A DNA stretch of 64,000 nucleotides, taken from assembly GCF_003795125.1 (NCBI RefSeq), contig NZ_CP027783.1, forward strand, positions 496,001 through 560,000. The letters run 5' to 3'. The notes under the pieces are model-generated. The model was not told the DNA's origin. It saw only the letters and a list, made by a program, of their open reading frames with translations, and made no database searches. Source of the stretch: Tetragenococcus osmophilus. Lineage in GTDB: Bacteria > Bacillota > Bacilli > Lactobacillales > Enterococcaceae. Below are positions 26,178 through 34,449 of the stretch, one piece after another. The translations under genes and the position numbers were made by a program. Every line of letters starts with the position of its first letter. Position 1 is the stretch's first letter.

Positions 26178-26870
26178 TTAACTTGATGCAAATAATAACT
26201 TATCTAAATCAAATATCTCAACATATTTTTGAGTATGCTGTTTAATTAAACCTCTCTCTTCCAATGATGAGAACTTACGACTTATTGTTTCTGGGGTTGT
26301 ACCCAAGTACGAGGCTAGATCTTTTTTCGACATTGGTAAAGTCACATAAGTATGGTTTTCTTCATCTTCAACGTATTCTGATAGAAAATCAATAATACGA
26401 GACTCTACTTGCTCCATACCAACCTGCATCGTTTGCTTTTCTGATACCTGTAAACGTTTCGTAACATCTGATAGTATTCTTCTCATAATTTCTGGGTAAG
26501 CGCCTAAATAGTCATCCATATCCTTTTTATGAATTCTACATATGCTCACTTCTGATATTGCTTCAGCATAATTAGAATGGTAACTTTCAGTTTGAAAAAT
26601 AGCCACTTCTCCCATAAAATCACCAGGATTTAATATGCGTACAGTTTGTTCACGACCAGATTCATTTAAGTTATAAACACGTACACGCCCATTATTTATA
26701 ATATAAAGTGTGTCATCTTTATCACCATTTCCAAATAACAACGCATTCTTTGCATAATGTACTTCTTGCGCTGATTGCGCAATTAAACTCATTTGTTCTT
26801 CATTTAGGTGATTAAAAATCGGAACTAAACGTATACAATCTATATGACTATGGTGGTGATGGTGTGCCAT
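26178..26870 (-). CDS. Crp/Fnr-family regulator (copy 2, His-rich N-terminus)
   Basis: 230 residues: a cyclic-nucleotide-binding-like sensor domain (about 20-140, with NNGRVRVYNLNESGREQTV and GDFMGEVAIF) and a C-terminal helix-turn-helix MSKKDLASYLGTTPETISRK (about 180-200). The N-terminus is MAHHHHHSHIDC, a run of histidines plus Cys that could bind metal or haem. No FNR-type iron-sulfur cysteine set is present. A paralogue lies at 48009-48716, and both sit beside a dps gene. The ATG follows AGGAGG. The dps gene ends 17 bases upstream, so the two are co-transcribed. Confidence 0.87.
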   Translation of the reverse strand: MAHHHHHSHIDCIRLVPIFNHLNEEQMSLIAQSAQEVHYAKNALLFGNGDKDDTLYIINNGRVRVYNLNESGREQTVRILNPGDFMGEVAIFQTESYHSNYAEAISEVSICRIHKKDMDDYLGAYPEIMRRILSDVTKRLQVSEKQTMQVGMEQVESRIIDFLSEYVEDEENHTYVTLPMSKKDLASYLGTTPETISRKFSSLEERGLIKQHTQKYVEIFDLDKLLFASS

Positions 26871-26886
26871 ACAGCTTTCCTCCTAA

Positions 26887-27438
26887 TTAATCGTTATCTA
26901 TATAGTCATCATCTTCTAACGCATCCTTGTTAACAAAGGCTTGAAGTTGCCAAATATTTATATCTAAGTAATCTTTATAACTAATTAGTAAATCTTCTAA
27001 TGCATCATCTGCTTCTTCTTGTGCTAAACGCATTGCACGAACGGTAAATTCACGATTAGTCCTAAAATCTTCTACTAACTGTATGACCATTTCTTCAGCA
27101 GAATAATATTTTTCAGACGGATCTTCAGAAATTATTGTAAATTCCTGAAATTCAGTAGTTGTTGAAGCTGGCTTAAATCCTGAAGCTAGTAAACGTTCTG
27201 CAATCTTATCAAACCATGTCTCATTCTCATTGTATAAATTCTCAAAAACACTATGCAATGAATAGAAATTTGTGCCTTTTACATACCAATGATATTGATG
27301 TAATTTTACATGTAAGGTATGGATATTAGCAAGTATATGATCTGTGACAGCTACAGCATTAATCTTGGTATGATGAATGTGTTCTTTATATGCTTTTTCA
27401 GCAGCTAATTTTTCTTGTCTTTCATTTGCTGTTGTCAT
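26887..27438 (-). CDS. dps: Dps-family ferritin-like protein (copy 2)
   Basis: 183 residues of the Dps fold, which oxidises Fe2+ with peroxide and stores iron, protecting DNA. The ferroxidase ligands appear as LHQYHWYVKGTNFYSLHSVF and NETWFDKIAERLL. I chose the ATG at 27438 (MTTANERQ) eight bases after GGAAGG; an upstream in-frame GTG is closer than usable. The TIS histidine-acid motif is kept. A paralogue lies at 48902-49474. Upstream sits a deleted copper-gene relic, and the TTGA-N6-TCAA box found at the other copy is missing here. Confidence 0.88.
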   Translation of the reverse strand: MTTANERQEKLAAEKAYKEHIHHTKINAVAVTDHILANIHTLHVKLHQYHWYVKGTNFYSLHSVFENLYNENETWFDKIAERLLASGFKPASTTTEFQEFTIISEDPSEKYYSAEEMVIQLVEDFRTNREFTVRAMRLAQEEADDALEDLLISYKDYLDINIWQLQAFVNKDALEDDDYIDND

Positions 27439-27439
27439 T

Positions 27440-27790
27440 TTATACACCTTCCTTTACTTTTGAACTAATAACTGAATATCCTAGGTTTTCAATAGCTCTT
27501 TCAATTGTACTCAAATTGACTTGTCCTCAGGTAACATATCGCCATGAGCCTCGGTTAATCCTAGCTCCTTTTTAACTAAATTAACTGTGCCTTGATTATC
27601 CCCTGATAATACAGTGAGATTTTTAACACCAAGTGATTTTAATTTTTGTAGGTCTTGTTTAACACCTGCTCGAACTTGGTCACGGATTCCCATTAAAATA
27701 ATTAACTTACGATCAACTGCCGTTAATACAATTGAACTACCGGCTCTTTCTAATTTATCTAATTCTTTAAGAACATCATCAGATAAAATT
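27440..27790 (-). pseudogene. Fusion relic of a P-type ATPase and a CopZ-like tail
   Basis: The minus strand from 27790 reads ILSDDVLKELDKLERAGSS, then MGIRDQVRAGVKQDLQKLKS and GLTEAHGDMLPEDKS, matching residues near 410-500 of the ATPase at 44163-46025. Directly after PEDKS the frame changes to STIERAIENLGYSVISSKVK and stops at 27440, matching the end of the CopZ-like protein at 46223-46456. A deletion thus joined the middle of an ATPase gene to the tail of copZ. The other end is cut at 27790. Confidence 0.75.
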
Positions 27791-28108
27791 AGTTGTCGAA
27801 AAAATAATCGCTACCGTTGAGACTTCTCCGACAAAGGATACTTTTTTATCTACAAAATGTTCTTGTAAGAGATGGGCAGCCTTATAAATCGCGTTTAACT
27901 GTCTGGTAATTTGGGTTGTCTCTTTTATAGACATGCGTTTGTATTCTTTTTTTGCCACGTGCGAAGAATGCTCCTTTTTCCCAGGCTCTATAATTTCTAG
28001 TGTTGGTAACCGAGAAACTATTTCTTGGGACCAGCACTTATTTTTTGAGCAGAAAAATAAACAGACACCTTGAAATCCTTTAGAATAAAGTCGACTAAAA
28101 CTAAACAA
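27779..28108 (-). CDS. Unknown ORF beside ISL3 element
   Basis: A 109-codon frame from a TTG at 28108 with protein-like composition (SKNKCWSQEIVSRLPTLEII, KETTQITRQLNAIYKAAHLL). It is not recognised. Its last codons read into the ATPase relic, so it is probably a truncated gene. It diverges from the ISL3 transposase. Weak support; no good ribosome site. Confidence 0.35.
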   Translation of the reverse strand: MFSFSRLYSKGFQGVCLFFCSKNKCWSQEIVSRLPTLEIIEPGKKEHSSHVAKKEYKRMSIKETTQITRQLNAIYKAAHLLQEHFVDKKVSFVGEVSTVAIIFSTTNFI

Positions 28109-29516
28109 AGGAGTGTTTCAAGGTGTCCATAACTCATTATACTAAAGAAATCTTAGATATTCTAGATCTTCATCTGACATTTAGTGAAGACTGTTTTCGT
28201 AAAGAGAAAATTGCTGGAGAAATGAGCTTTGTTTTCTACGGTAAGCTAACCTACCAAGCCCAGTCTTGTTTTCATTGTGGGGTGGAAGATCCCCAGCATT
28301 TTGTTAAATGGGGATTTAAAACTGTCAGGTATTTACTTAACGATGTCAGTGAATATAAAACCTACTTAAAGATAAAGAAACAACGTTTTCGATGCAAAAT
28401 TTGCGGGAAAACTTTTATTGCCGCGTCTTCCGTAGCGGATCGTTATTGTTCCATTGCCCGTCGAGTGAAACTTTCCATTGACGAAAAACTAATGGAACCC
28501 TTCTCTATGGCTACGATTGCTCGGATGAAACACGTGTCACCTACGACGGTTTTAAGAGAACTCCGCCGTTTTGAAAAAAGCCAACGTCCCTCAAAGGATT
28601 CCTTACCCGAAGTCCTTTGTTTTGACGAATTTCAATCAGTGAATCGTGTCGCAGGGGCTATGAGCTTCATTATGATGGACGGCCAATCTCACCAGTTGTT
28701 AGATATTGTTGCCAACCGGCAACTCCCCCACTTACAACGGTATTTTGCTCGTTATGATTCGCAAGCTCGTAAGCATGTGCAATTTGTCGTTTCTGATTTT
28801 TATAGTCCTTACGCTTCTTTAGTAAAAACCTTCTTTCCCAATGCTCAGCTGGTTATTGATCGTTTTCATATTAGCCAACATATTGGTCGCGCGTTCCAAA
28901 ACCAACGCACGCAAGTAATGAAAAGTTTTGCTTCCAAGACAGGGCCGCATAAACATCTTAAAAAGTTTTGGAAATTACTTCAAAAAAATGCTTGGGAATT
29001 GGATTACGAGCAACGCCATTGGCGTCCTAGTTTTCGAGCCCATTTAACAGAACAAGATATTGTCGACCGTCTGTTAGCTTATAGTTCGGAATTGCGCCAA
29101 GGGTACCGTGTCTATCAAGCGTTTCTTTCGGCTATTCATGGGAAGAACCAACAAAAATTTGATCAATTATTAGCCGAGGATTATGCTTTTTTACCCAAAG
29201 CTTTTCAAACCGTCATTCAAACCTTTAAAGTCTATCATCAAGAGATTGCTTGGGCTTTTACTGTCCCTTATTCCAATGGGCCGCTCGAAGGGTTAAATAA
29301 TCACATTAAAGTCCTTAAACGCGTGGCTTACGGTTTTCGTAATTTCCAAAACTTTCGAGAAAGGATCTTCTTATATCGGGGGAAATATTTTCAATCCGTT
29401 TCTCCAGAAGTTTCCCTCAAGCATAAAAGAAAAAGCAGTTAGACCTTTAAGAGAGCCCAACTGCTTGAGACTTTATTCTTTGTTTTTTGGTAACCAACAC
29501 GATTTGACAAAGAGCC
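28065..29516 (+). mobile_element. ISL3-family element 2
   Basis: The right end is the ISL3-type repeat GGCTCTTTGTCAAATCGTG (complement of 29498-29516). No matching left end was found; a smaller inverted repeat GACACCTTGAAA/TTTCAAGGTGTC surrounds 28067-28126. The left edge is therefore uncertain and may be deleted. Confidence 0.5.
28123..29442 (+). CDS. ISL3-family transposase 2
   Basis: 439 residues, with zinc-finger cysteines (CFHCGV, CKICGKTF), the DDE core (VLCFDEFQSVNRV, FVVSDFYSPYASLV, LVIDRFHISQHI) and the ISL3 end motif SNGPLEGLNNHIKVLKRVAYG. The start is GTG at 28123 after AAAGGAG. Related to but distinct from the transposase at 18828-20156. Confidence 0.92.
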   Translation: MSITHYTKEILDILDLHLTFSEDCFRKEKIAGEMSFVFYGKLTYQAQSCFHCGVEDPQHFVKWGFKTVRYLLNDVSEYKTYLKIKKQRFRCKICGKTFIAASSVADRYCSIARRVKLSIDEKLMEPFSMATIARMKHVSPTTVLRELRRFEKSQRPSKDSLPEVLCFDEFQSVNRVAGAMSFIMMDGQSHQLLDIVANRQLPHLQRYFARYDSQARKHVQFVVSDFYSPYASLVKTFFPNAQLVIDRFHISQHIGRAFQNQRTQVMKSFASKTGPHKHLKKFWKLLQKNAWELDYEQRHWRPSFRAHLTEQDIVDRLLAYSSELRQGYRVYQAFLSAIHGKNQQKFDQLLAEDYAFLPKAFQTVIQTFKVYHQEIAWAFTVPYSNGPLEGLNNHIKVLKRVAYGFRNFQNFRERIFLYRGKYFQSVSPEVSLKHKRKSS

Positions 29517-29525
29517 TTTTCCCAA

Positions 29526-29699
29526 TAAAAAAAGCTGTTCAAAAGAGCAGCCTTTTATACAGGTTTAGTTTTGGTGCTTGCCACCCGCCGGACCCTTACG
29601 TTCCGGATTTGTATCGAGTTTAGTTTTGGTACTCGCCACCCGCCGGACCCTTATGTTCCGGATTTATATCAAGTTGACTATGAGCCTGCTCTCATTTGT
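29526..29699 (-). ncRNA. Unknown structured RNA built from two 55-nt repeats
   Basis: A minus-strand promoter (TTGGAC 29730-29735, 18 bases, TATATT 29706-29711) starts an RNA near 29699. It has a 5' hairpin (ATGAGAGCAGGCTCAT), then two tandem units, each with a CCGGA...TCCGG stem, then a terminator hairpin (29532-29554) with seven T's. No reading frame with a start and ribosome site is present. Promoter, repeats and terminator together make a free-standing small RNA likely. Class unknown. It lies 90 bases from a tyrosine recombinase gene. Confidence 0.5.
29564..29673. repeat. Tandem 55-bp repeat, two copies
   Basis: Units 29564-29618 and 29619-29673 differ at about seven positions. Both contain CCACCCGCCGGACCCTTA. 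The changes in the CCGGA stem loops (ACGTT vs ATGTT) are single-base and stem-neutral. Confidence 0.9.
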
Positions 29700-29787
29700 A
29701 TATATAATATACCAAAAAAAGGTTGATTTGTCCAATACTGTGGGTGATTATAACCGTCTTACTGTGCTTATCTATTATATAATACAA

Positions 29788-30339
29788 TCAAAAACCTAAC
29801 CGAAAATTTAATAACGTTTCACTGATTTCATCTTCATTAATTCCGATGTAGCGTTTGGTAATCTTCTCGCTGCTGTGACCAAAGATTTCCATTAAGGTGG
29901 CCACGTCTTTGGTTTTCTTGTAATAGTGGTAACCAAAGGTTTTTCGTAGGGTGTGGGTGCCGATATCGTCCCTTCCTAACAGCTTCGCGACCTTTTGAAA
30001 CATCTGGTAGACCGTATTGACTTCTAAATGGCCGCCCTTAGTACTGGGAAACAAGTAAGCCTCCGGATCTAAGGGTGCGGTATAGCCGTGAATCAAGTCC
30101 TGTAAGCTGCTTAAGTATAAAATGCGTGTTTTCCCTGTCTTTTGCTCCACGATGCGCGGGTTTTTTGAGGTAATCACGTCTTTTTTCTTGAGTTTGACGA
30201 TGTCGGACATGCGCAGACCGCTGTTAATTCCAATTAGAAACAAGAAAACGTCACGTTCCGCATTTTTATTCCGTCGCAGGCAAAATAAAAAATCATTAAT
30301 CTCCTGTTGCAACCGTAGTGGCTGAACATTATAGCCCAT
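29788..30339 (-). CDS. Small tyrosine recombinase (phage-integrase type)
   Basis: 183 residues, only the catalytic domain of the family. Catalytic residues are seen as SGLRMSD (Arg I), HTLRKTFGYH (His-x-x-Arg), GHSS (His/Trp position) and the nucleophile Tyr in KRYIGI. The N-terminal core-binding domain is missing, as in some plasmid resolvases. The start at 30339 follows AAAAGGAGGG. A TATAAT (complement of 30384-30389) and a 14-bp palindrome lie upstream. It may resolve multimers or invert or excise DNA at a nearby site. Confidence 0.85.
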   Translation of the reverse strand: MGYNVQPLRLQQEINDFLFCLRRNKNAERDVFLFLIGINSGLRMSDIVKLKKKDVITSKNPRIVEQKTGKTRILYLSSLQDLIHGYTAPLDPEAYLFPSTKGGHLEVNTVYQMFQKVAKLLGRDDIGTHTLRKTFGYHYYKKTKDVATLMEIFGHSSEKITKRYIGINEDEISETLLNFRLGF

Positions 30340-30389
30340 GACAATCCCTCCTTTTTAGTCTGTTCGAATACATGATTATAGTTATTATA

Positions 30390-30403
30390 ACACGAAATCG
30401 TGT
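30390..30403. promoter_or_regulatory. Palindromic operator at the recombinase promoter
   Basis: ACACGAAATCGTGT, perfect 14-bp palindrome directly upstream of the minus-strand TATAAT. A repressor or the recombinase itself could bind here. Confidence 0.5.
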
Positions 30404-30410
30404 GTTTAGG

Positions 30411-30448
30411 GAGAGTAAAAAAAAAGAACCCTATAGGGATAGGATTCT
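30411..30448 (-). terminator. Terminator after the SPC-motif ATPase
   Basis: AGAACCCTAT and ATAGGATTCT form a stem (30425-30448), with nine T's on the minus strand behind it. Confidence 0.7.
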
Positions 30449-30449
30449 T

Positions 30450-30479
30450 GATACATGATTTTATGTAATTTCATGTATC
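30450..30479. repeat. Inverted repeat, possible recombinase core site
   Basis: GATACATGA and TCATGTATC separated by 12 bases. A partial copy, ATACATGATTATA, occurs at 30369-30381 before the recombinase gene. Arms and spacing resemble a tyrosine-recombinase core site. Confidence 0.35.
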
Positions 30480-30631
30480 TTATATTCAACCCGCGCCACA
30501 AGAGTATGGTTGATATATCATTTTGACTTTGAACATCTAGATAAATATAAACAAGTAATAGAGATAAAAAATGTAGTGTAATCCTTAATTATCTCTATTA
30601 CTCGATTAATTTGAAGTTGTGCAATCATTCT

Positions 30632-32551
30632 TTAGACTGCCTTTAGCAATCGAAGTCCATTCAAAATAACAACCAAAGTACTTCCTTCATGAATAATGAC
30701 ACTGATTGCAATATCCGTTAAGCCTAAGAAACTCACTACAACTAAAAAGGCTACGACTGCCATTGAAAAAAGGATGTTTTGCCATATGACACGATTCATT
30801 TTCGAAGAAATATTATGAGATTGTACCAATTTAGATAAATTGTTTTGCATTAAAACTAAATCAGATACCTCTACTGCCACATCAGTCCCATCTCCCATAG
30901 CGATTCCCACATCTGCATTAACAAGAGCAGGAGCATCATTTACACCGTCTCCAACCATGGCGGTCACGCCGTATTTTTCTTTTTGTTCGTCTATAATTCT
31001 GGATTTGTCTTCCGGTATGACATTCGCAATCACTTCATCTATTCTTAATTGTTTAGCAACCGCTTTTCCCGTCATTTCTGAGTCACCAGTAATTAATGTG
31101 GTGTGTATACCTTGTTCTTTAAAGTATTTAATAGTTTCTTTTGCATGTTCACTTGGAACGTCCATGAGAGCTATAAGTCCAATGACATTCTCATCTTCTG
31201 CTACATATACGACTGTCTTACCTTCTGATGCCCACTCATTATTTAAACGAATATATTCATTTGCAACCTCGTCAAATGAAGTTGGTTTTCCGATCCGATA
31301 ATTTTTGCCGTTGTAATCTCCTGTCAACCCTTTACCAATCTGATTTTCTACTTCAATAGTCAGTTGATTTTTTTGTTCAAACTTTCTTAGAATGGCATCT
31401 GCTAAGGGGTGATTGGATTCTTTTTCAAGAGCTACCACGATATCAATCATATTTTCTTCGTTCACGGAATCAGCAAAATAATAATTGGTTACTTCAGGTT
31501 TTCCTTTGGTCAAAGTTCCGGTCTTATCAAATGCAATGGCTTGAGTATCGGCTAATTGAGACAGGTAAGAACTACCTTTTGAAAGGACGCCTTTTTTGGC
31601 CAAGTTAGAAGTCGTCGATAAGGTTACCGATACGGTAGCTGCTGCTAAAGCACAGGGTGAAGCTGCAACTAAAAGAACTAATCCTCTATAAATACTTTGT
31701 GACCATGTCCAATCAAGTAGAAAAGGAGCCAATAACATGAATAGAGGAATGGCAATTAAAACAACTGTGACATATTTCGGTTCAAATTTTTGGATTATAC
31801 TCGCAGCTTTTGTTTGGTTGTCTTGGTTCTGGTTTACTAACTGTAAAATTTTTGAAAATACTGTATCTTTATTTTCTTTAGTGACTTCCATTGTGAAAGT
31901 ACCTGTTCCATTGATTGTACTCCCGAAGACGCCATCTCCTTTGGATTTCTCTTTCGGGATACTTTCTCCATTAATAGACGACTCATCAATGGATGTAGAT
32001 CCAGACAAAATGACGCCATCAATAGGTACTTGGTCACCGTTTAGTACTTGAAGTTGGTCCCCAACTGTTAATTCACTGACGTCAACAATCTTTGTATTCC
32101 CATCAGGCAGGATTAACCGGGCAGTCGTTGGATTCATTTCGAGTAATTTCGTGATTTCTCGTTTACTTCTTCCTTCTGCATAATCTTCCAGGAAATGTGC
32201 GCCTGAAAAAATAAGAATCAATAATGTACCTTCCCAAAAATTCCCCATTAAAGAAGCGCCAATGGCCGCTAATCCCATTAAAATATGAGAATTAGGCGTG
32301 AACTTTTTTTGAACTTTGGAGTTCTCAATTGTTTCCCCAAGGCCTTCAAGAATAATGACATGATACCCCGCACTGATTGTAGCGATTGAAAATAAAATGT
32401 TTTGTAGCAACTGATAATCTTCATTCAAAAATAGAGCGATCACTGCTAATACTAAACCAATAAAGTATAAAACGATTGGCATTTTCCCGTGATCATGATC
32501 GTGATTGTGATTGTGTTTTTCTTGAGATTGTTGTTCTTCGATAGTTTCCAT
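30632..32551 (-). CDS. P1B-4-type heavy-metal ATPase (SPC motif; Co/Fe/Zn efflux)
   Basis: 639 residues. The His-rich start (HNHNHDHDHGK) is followed by membrane segments, the actuator TGES-like motif (NGES), the membrane metal motif AASPCALAAAT, the phosphorylation site FDKTGTLTKG, HP (SNHPLAD) and GDGVNDAPALV. The C-terminal membrane segment has HEGSTLVVILNG. SPC plus HEGS(T/S) defines the P1B-4 group (PfeT, FrvA, CoaT), which exports Fe2+ or Co2+, not the CPC type for Cd/Cu. I chose the ATG at 32551 after GGAAGGTGA. It has a strong promoter and an ArsR-type operator. Confidence 0.88.
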   Translation of the reverse strand: METIEEQQSQEKHNHNHDHDHGKMPIVLYFIGLVLAVIALFLNEDYQLLQNILFSIATISAGYHVIILEGLGETIENSKVQKKFTPNSHILMGLAAIGASLMGNFWEGTLLILIFSGAHFLEDYAEGRSKREITKLLEMNPTTARLILPDGNTKIVDVSELTVGDQLQVLNGDQVPIDGVILSGSTSIDESSINGESIPKEKSKGDGVFGSTINGTGTFTMEVTKENKDTVFSKILQLVNQNQDNQTKAASIIQKFEPKYVTVVLIAIPLFMLLAPFLLDWTWSQSIYRGLVLLVAASPCALAAATVSVTLSTTSNLAKKGVLSKGSSYLSQLADTQAIAFDKTGTLTKGKPEVTNYYFADSVNEENMIDIVVALEKESNHPLADAILRKFEQKNQLTIEVENQIGKGLTGDYNGKNYRIGKPTSFDEVANEYIRLNNEWASEGKTVVYVAEDENVIGLIALMDVPSEHAKETIKYFKEQGIHTTLITGDSEMTGKAVAKQLRIDEVIANVIPEDKSRIIDEQKEKYGVTAMVGDGVNDAPALVNADVGIAMGDGTDVAVEVSDLVLMQNNLSKLVQSHNISSKMNRVIWQNILFSMAVVAFLVVVSFLGLTDIAISVIIHEGSTLVVILNGLRLLKAV

Positions 32552-32673
32552 TTTTATCACCTTCCTATATAATTCCTTTGATTTCCATCATTTACTTCTT
32601 GAATCACATAAATTTCTGCTATTTCTGACTCCTTTCGTTTATTCCAAAAGTAAATCGTAATGAATCTACTTTA

Positions 32674-32735
32674 CATATGACTGATTAATCATATGTTTGT
32701 ATACTCATTTTATATCGCTATATACATTTTGTCAA
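32674..32735 (-). promoter_or_regulatory. Promoter and CzrA-type operator of the SPC ATPase
   Basis: Minus strand TTGACA (32730-32735), 17 bases, TAAAAT (32707-32712). Just downstream lies the inverted repeat CATATGA...TCATATG (32674-32695), the form bound by CzrA/SmtB-type metal sensors. A sensor there would block transcription until metal binds. Confidence 0.75.
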
Positions 32736-32788
32736 GATAAAGAGAACGCCACTTCTCTTTTATAAACAAAAGATTAGCATTGTTTCGC

Positions 32789-32826
32789 TCATATGGTAAT
32801 ATAGACATGAACGAAAGGTCATATGA
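32789..32826 (+). promoter_or_regulatory. CzrA-type operator upstream of the ArsR-CDF chimera
   Basis: TCATATGG at 32789 and TCATATGA at 32819, with ACATGAA between them, repeat the half sites seen at 32674-32695. The ribosome site of the chimera follows. Confidence 0.5.
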
Positions 32827-32842
32827 AAGGAATAAAAACACT

Positions 32843-33736
32843 ATGGATATAAAAACAACTTCTCCAATCGATAAAGGATCTATTCTGTCAATAAGCAAAC
32901 TATTTAAGGTGATTAGTGATCCTACACGATTGTCGGTTCTCTTTCTTTTCAATAGTGTGTCCATTATGTCCGACGCAGTTCATGATTTAGGGGACTCTAT
33001 TTCAATTGGATTCGCTTGGTTTTTTCAAGGTTATTCAGAGAAAAAACAAGATGAACGGTTCACTTTTGGCTATAACCGCTTTTCTTTACTGGGCGCGCTG
33101 ATAACTGGCGTTGTGCTAATTAGTGGCTCGTTTTTTATGATCTATCGTAGTGTGCCACGTTTGATTGACCCACAACCCGTAAATTATAGTGGCATGTTCT
33201 GGCTTTCTCTCGTAGCTATTGCATTGAATGGATATGCTGCGTGGATTTTAAGCAAAGGCACATCCAAAAACGAGAGCATGTTGAACCTCCATATGCTGGA
33301 AGACGTATTAGGGTGGATTGGAGTCTTGATTGTGAGTATTCTAATGAACTTTACCGAGGCATATCGTCTGGATCCTATCTTATCGATTTTGATTGCACTT
33401 TATATCCTCTACAAAACCGTTCCTGAATTTTTCACCACAATGAAAATTTTATTGAATGGTTCGCCTGAAAATGTAAACGTAAAGAGCTTGGCGGACTCCA
33501 TTAAAAATGTTCCTGCTGTAAAAGACCTCTCACATTTTCACATTTGGTCACTGGACGGGGAAGAAAACGCCCTTATCGTCACGGTTCTTATAGACCCTTC
33601 AGACATAGACAAGGCTAGGGAAATAAAAGAAGAAATTGCAGAAGTCGCACACAAATCAAGCGTAGAGAATCATATCACAATAGAAATAACTACAAGCAAA
33701 GAAGAGCTTGAAAAGGGATACTCCCACAACACGTAA
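32843..33736 (+). CDS. Chimera: ArsR-type sensor N-terminus fused to a truncated CDF metal transporter
   Basis: 297 residues. Residues 1 to about 37 (DKGSILSISKLFKVISDPTR then LSVLFLF) are the start of an ArsR/CzrA repressor. From NSVSIMSDAVHDLGDS on it is a cation diffusion facilitator of the CzcD/ZitB type, with the DAVHDLGD metal site, later HMLEDVLGW, and the cytoplasmic C-terminal domain (HFHIWSLDGEENALIV). The ArsR part lacks its recognition helix and metal ligands; the CDF part lacks its first membrane segment(s). An in-frame deletion between adjacent czrA and czcD genes explains this. The ATG at 32843 follows AAAGGAAT and is probably the old czrA start. Function is doubtful. Confidence 0.8.
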   Translation: MDIKTTSPIDKGSILSISKLFKVISDPTRLSVLFLFNSVSIMSDAVHDLGDSISIGFAWFFQGYSEKKQDERFTFGYNRFSLLGALITGVVLISGSFFMIYRSVPRLIDPQPVNYSGMFWLSLVAIALNGYAAWILSKGTSKNESMLNLHMLEDVLGWIGVLIVSILMNFTEAYRLDPILSILIALYILYKTVPEFFTTMKILLNGSPENVNVKSLADSIKNVPAVKDLSHFHIWSLDGEENALIVTVLIDPSDIDKAREIKEEIAEVAHKSSVENHITIEITTSKEELEKGYSHNT

Positions 33737-33778
33737 GATAGTTCTACGCTAAAAAATACTTCATTATTTGAAAAGCAA

Positions 33779-33818
33779 AAAAGGCAGCGACTAATCAAAA
33801 TCGCTGCCTCTCTTTTTA
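33779..33818. terminator. Bidirectional terminator
   Basis: AGGCAGCGA...TCGCTGCCT stem with A's before and T's after, between the chimera and cadD. Confidence 0.8.
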
Positions 33819-33837
33819 TCTTTCGTGATTATGATTT

Positions 33838-34449
33838 TTAAAAACCTAGTAGCGTTTGTATCGTCCCGTTCTCTATCATAATAAAAATTCCTAACGCAAT
33901 AAACATTATAGGGACAATGATTCGTTCGTATTTTTCTAACGTTTCGGAAACAAAAGAAATCTTGGCTAATTTGTAACTGATATAGCAGAGAACCGCAACA
34001 GAGATAGCGAATACGATTAAAGCAATAATGATTTCTGAAAAAGCTAACGAGGTAAAGTATGGAATATAAATACCTAAATTATCGCCTCCAGAAGCAATCG
34101 TTATTAAGGCAACTGTCCAGAATAAGCGATTAGTTCCTCTAGATTCGAGTTTTTCAACGACTTCCTCTTCTTCTTCCTCCTCTTCGCCAACAAAAGCGAC
34201 TCTGATTCCTAAGAAAATCGGAATTAGACCGAGAAGACCAATGATCCAATCTTGCGGAATAAAATTTAGCACATAAGCAGCAAACAAACTTACGGCTACC
34301 AAAATACCTGTTCCAAGATATTGACCCCAAAAAATGTGACGAATACCTTTTTTTGTGTGGCTTTGAGAAAAGATAATCAGCAAGATAAACAAATAATCAA
34401 TACTGGTAGAAATATAAACAGCGATAGCTGAAAAAATACTTTGTAACAA
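33838..34449 (-). CDS. cadD: CadD-type cadmium resistance membrane protein
   Basis: About 203 residues, five to six membrane segments, matching the CadD family that lowers cadmium in staphylococci and relatives. A cytoplasmic loop holds a run of eight Glu (FVGEEEEEEEEVVEKL), a plausible metal-binding patch. SIDYLFILL and ASGGDNLGIYIPYF are the conserved segments. I prefer the TTG at 34449 (MLQSIFSA), eight bases after GGAGGA; the in-frame TTG at 34464 overlaps that site. It directly follows cadC, the classic cadDC pair. Confidence 0.87.
   Translation of the reverse strand: MLQSIFSAIAVYISTSIDYLFILLIIFSQSHTKKGIRHIFWGQYLGTGILVAVSLFAAYVLNFIPQDWIIGLLGLIPIFLGIRVAFVGEEEEEEEEVVEKLESRGTNRLFWTVALITIASGGDNLGIYIPYFTSLAFSEIIIALIVFAISVAVLCYISYKLAKISFVSETLEKYERIIVPIMFIALGIFIMIENGTIQTLLGF

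Noticed and set aside
29564..29673. Tandem repeat as a CRISPR array
   Set aside because: The two 55-bp units abut with no spacers and include internal stems; no cas genes nearby.
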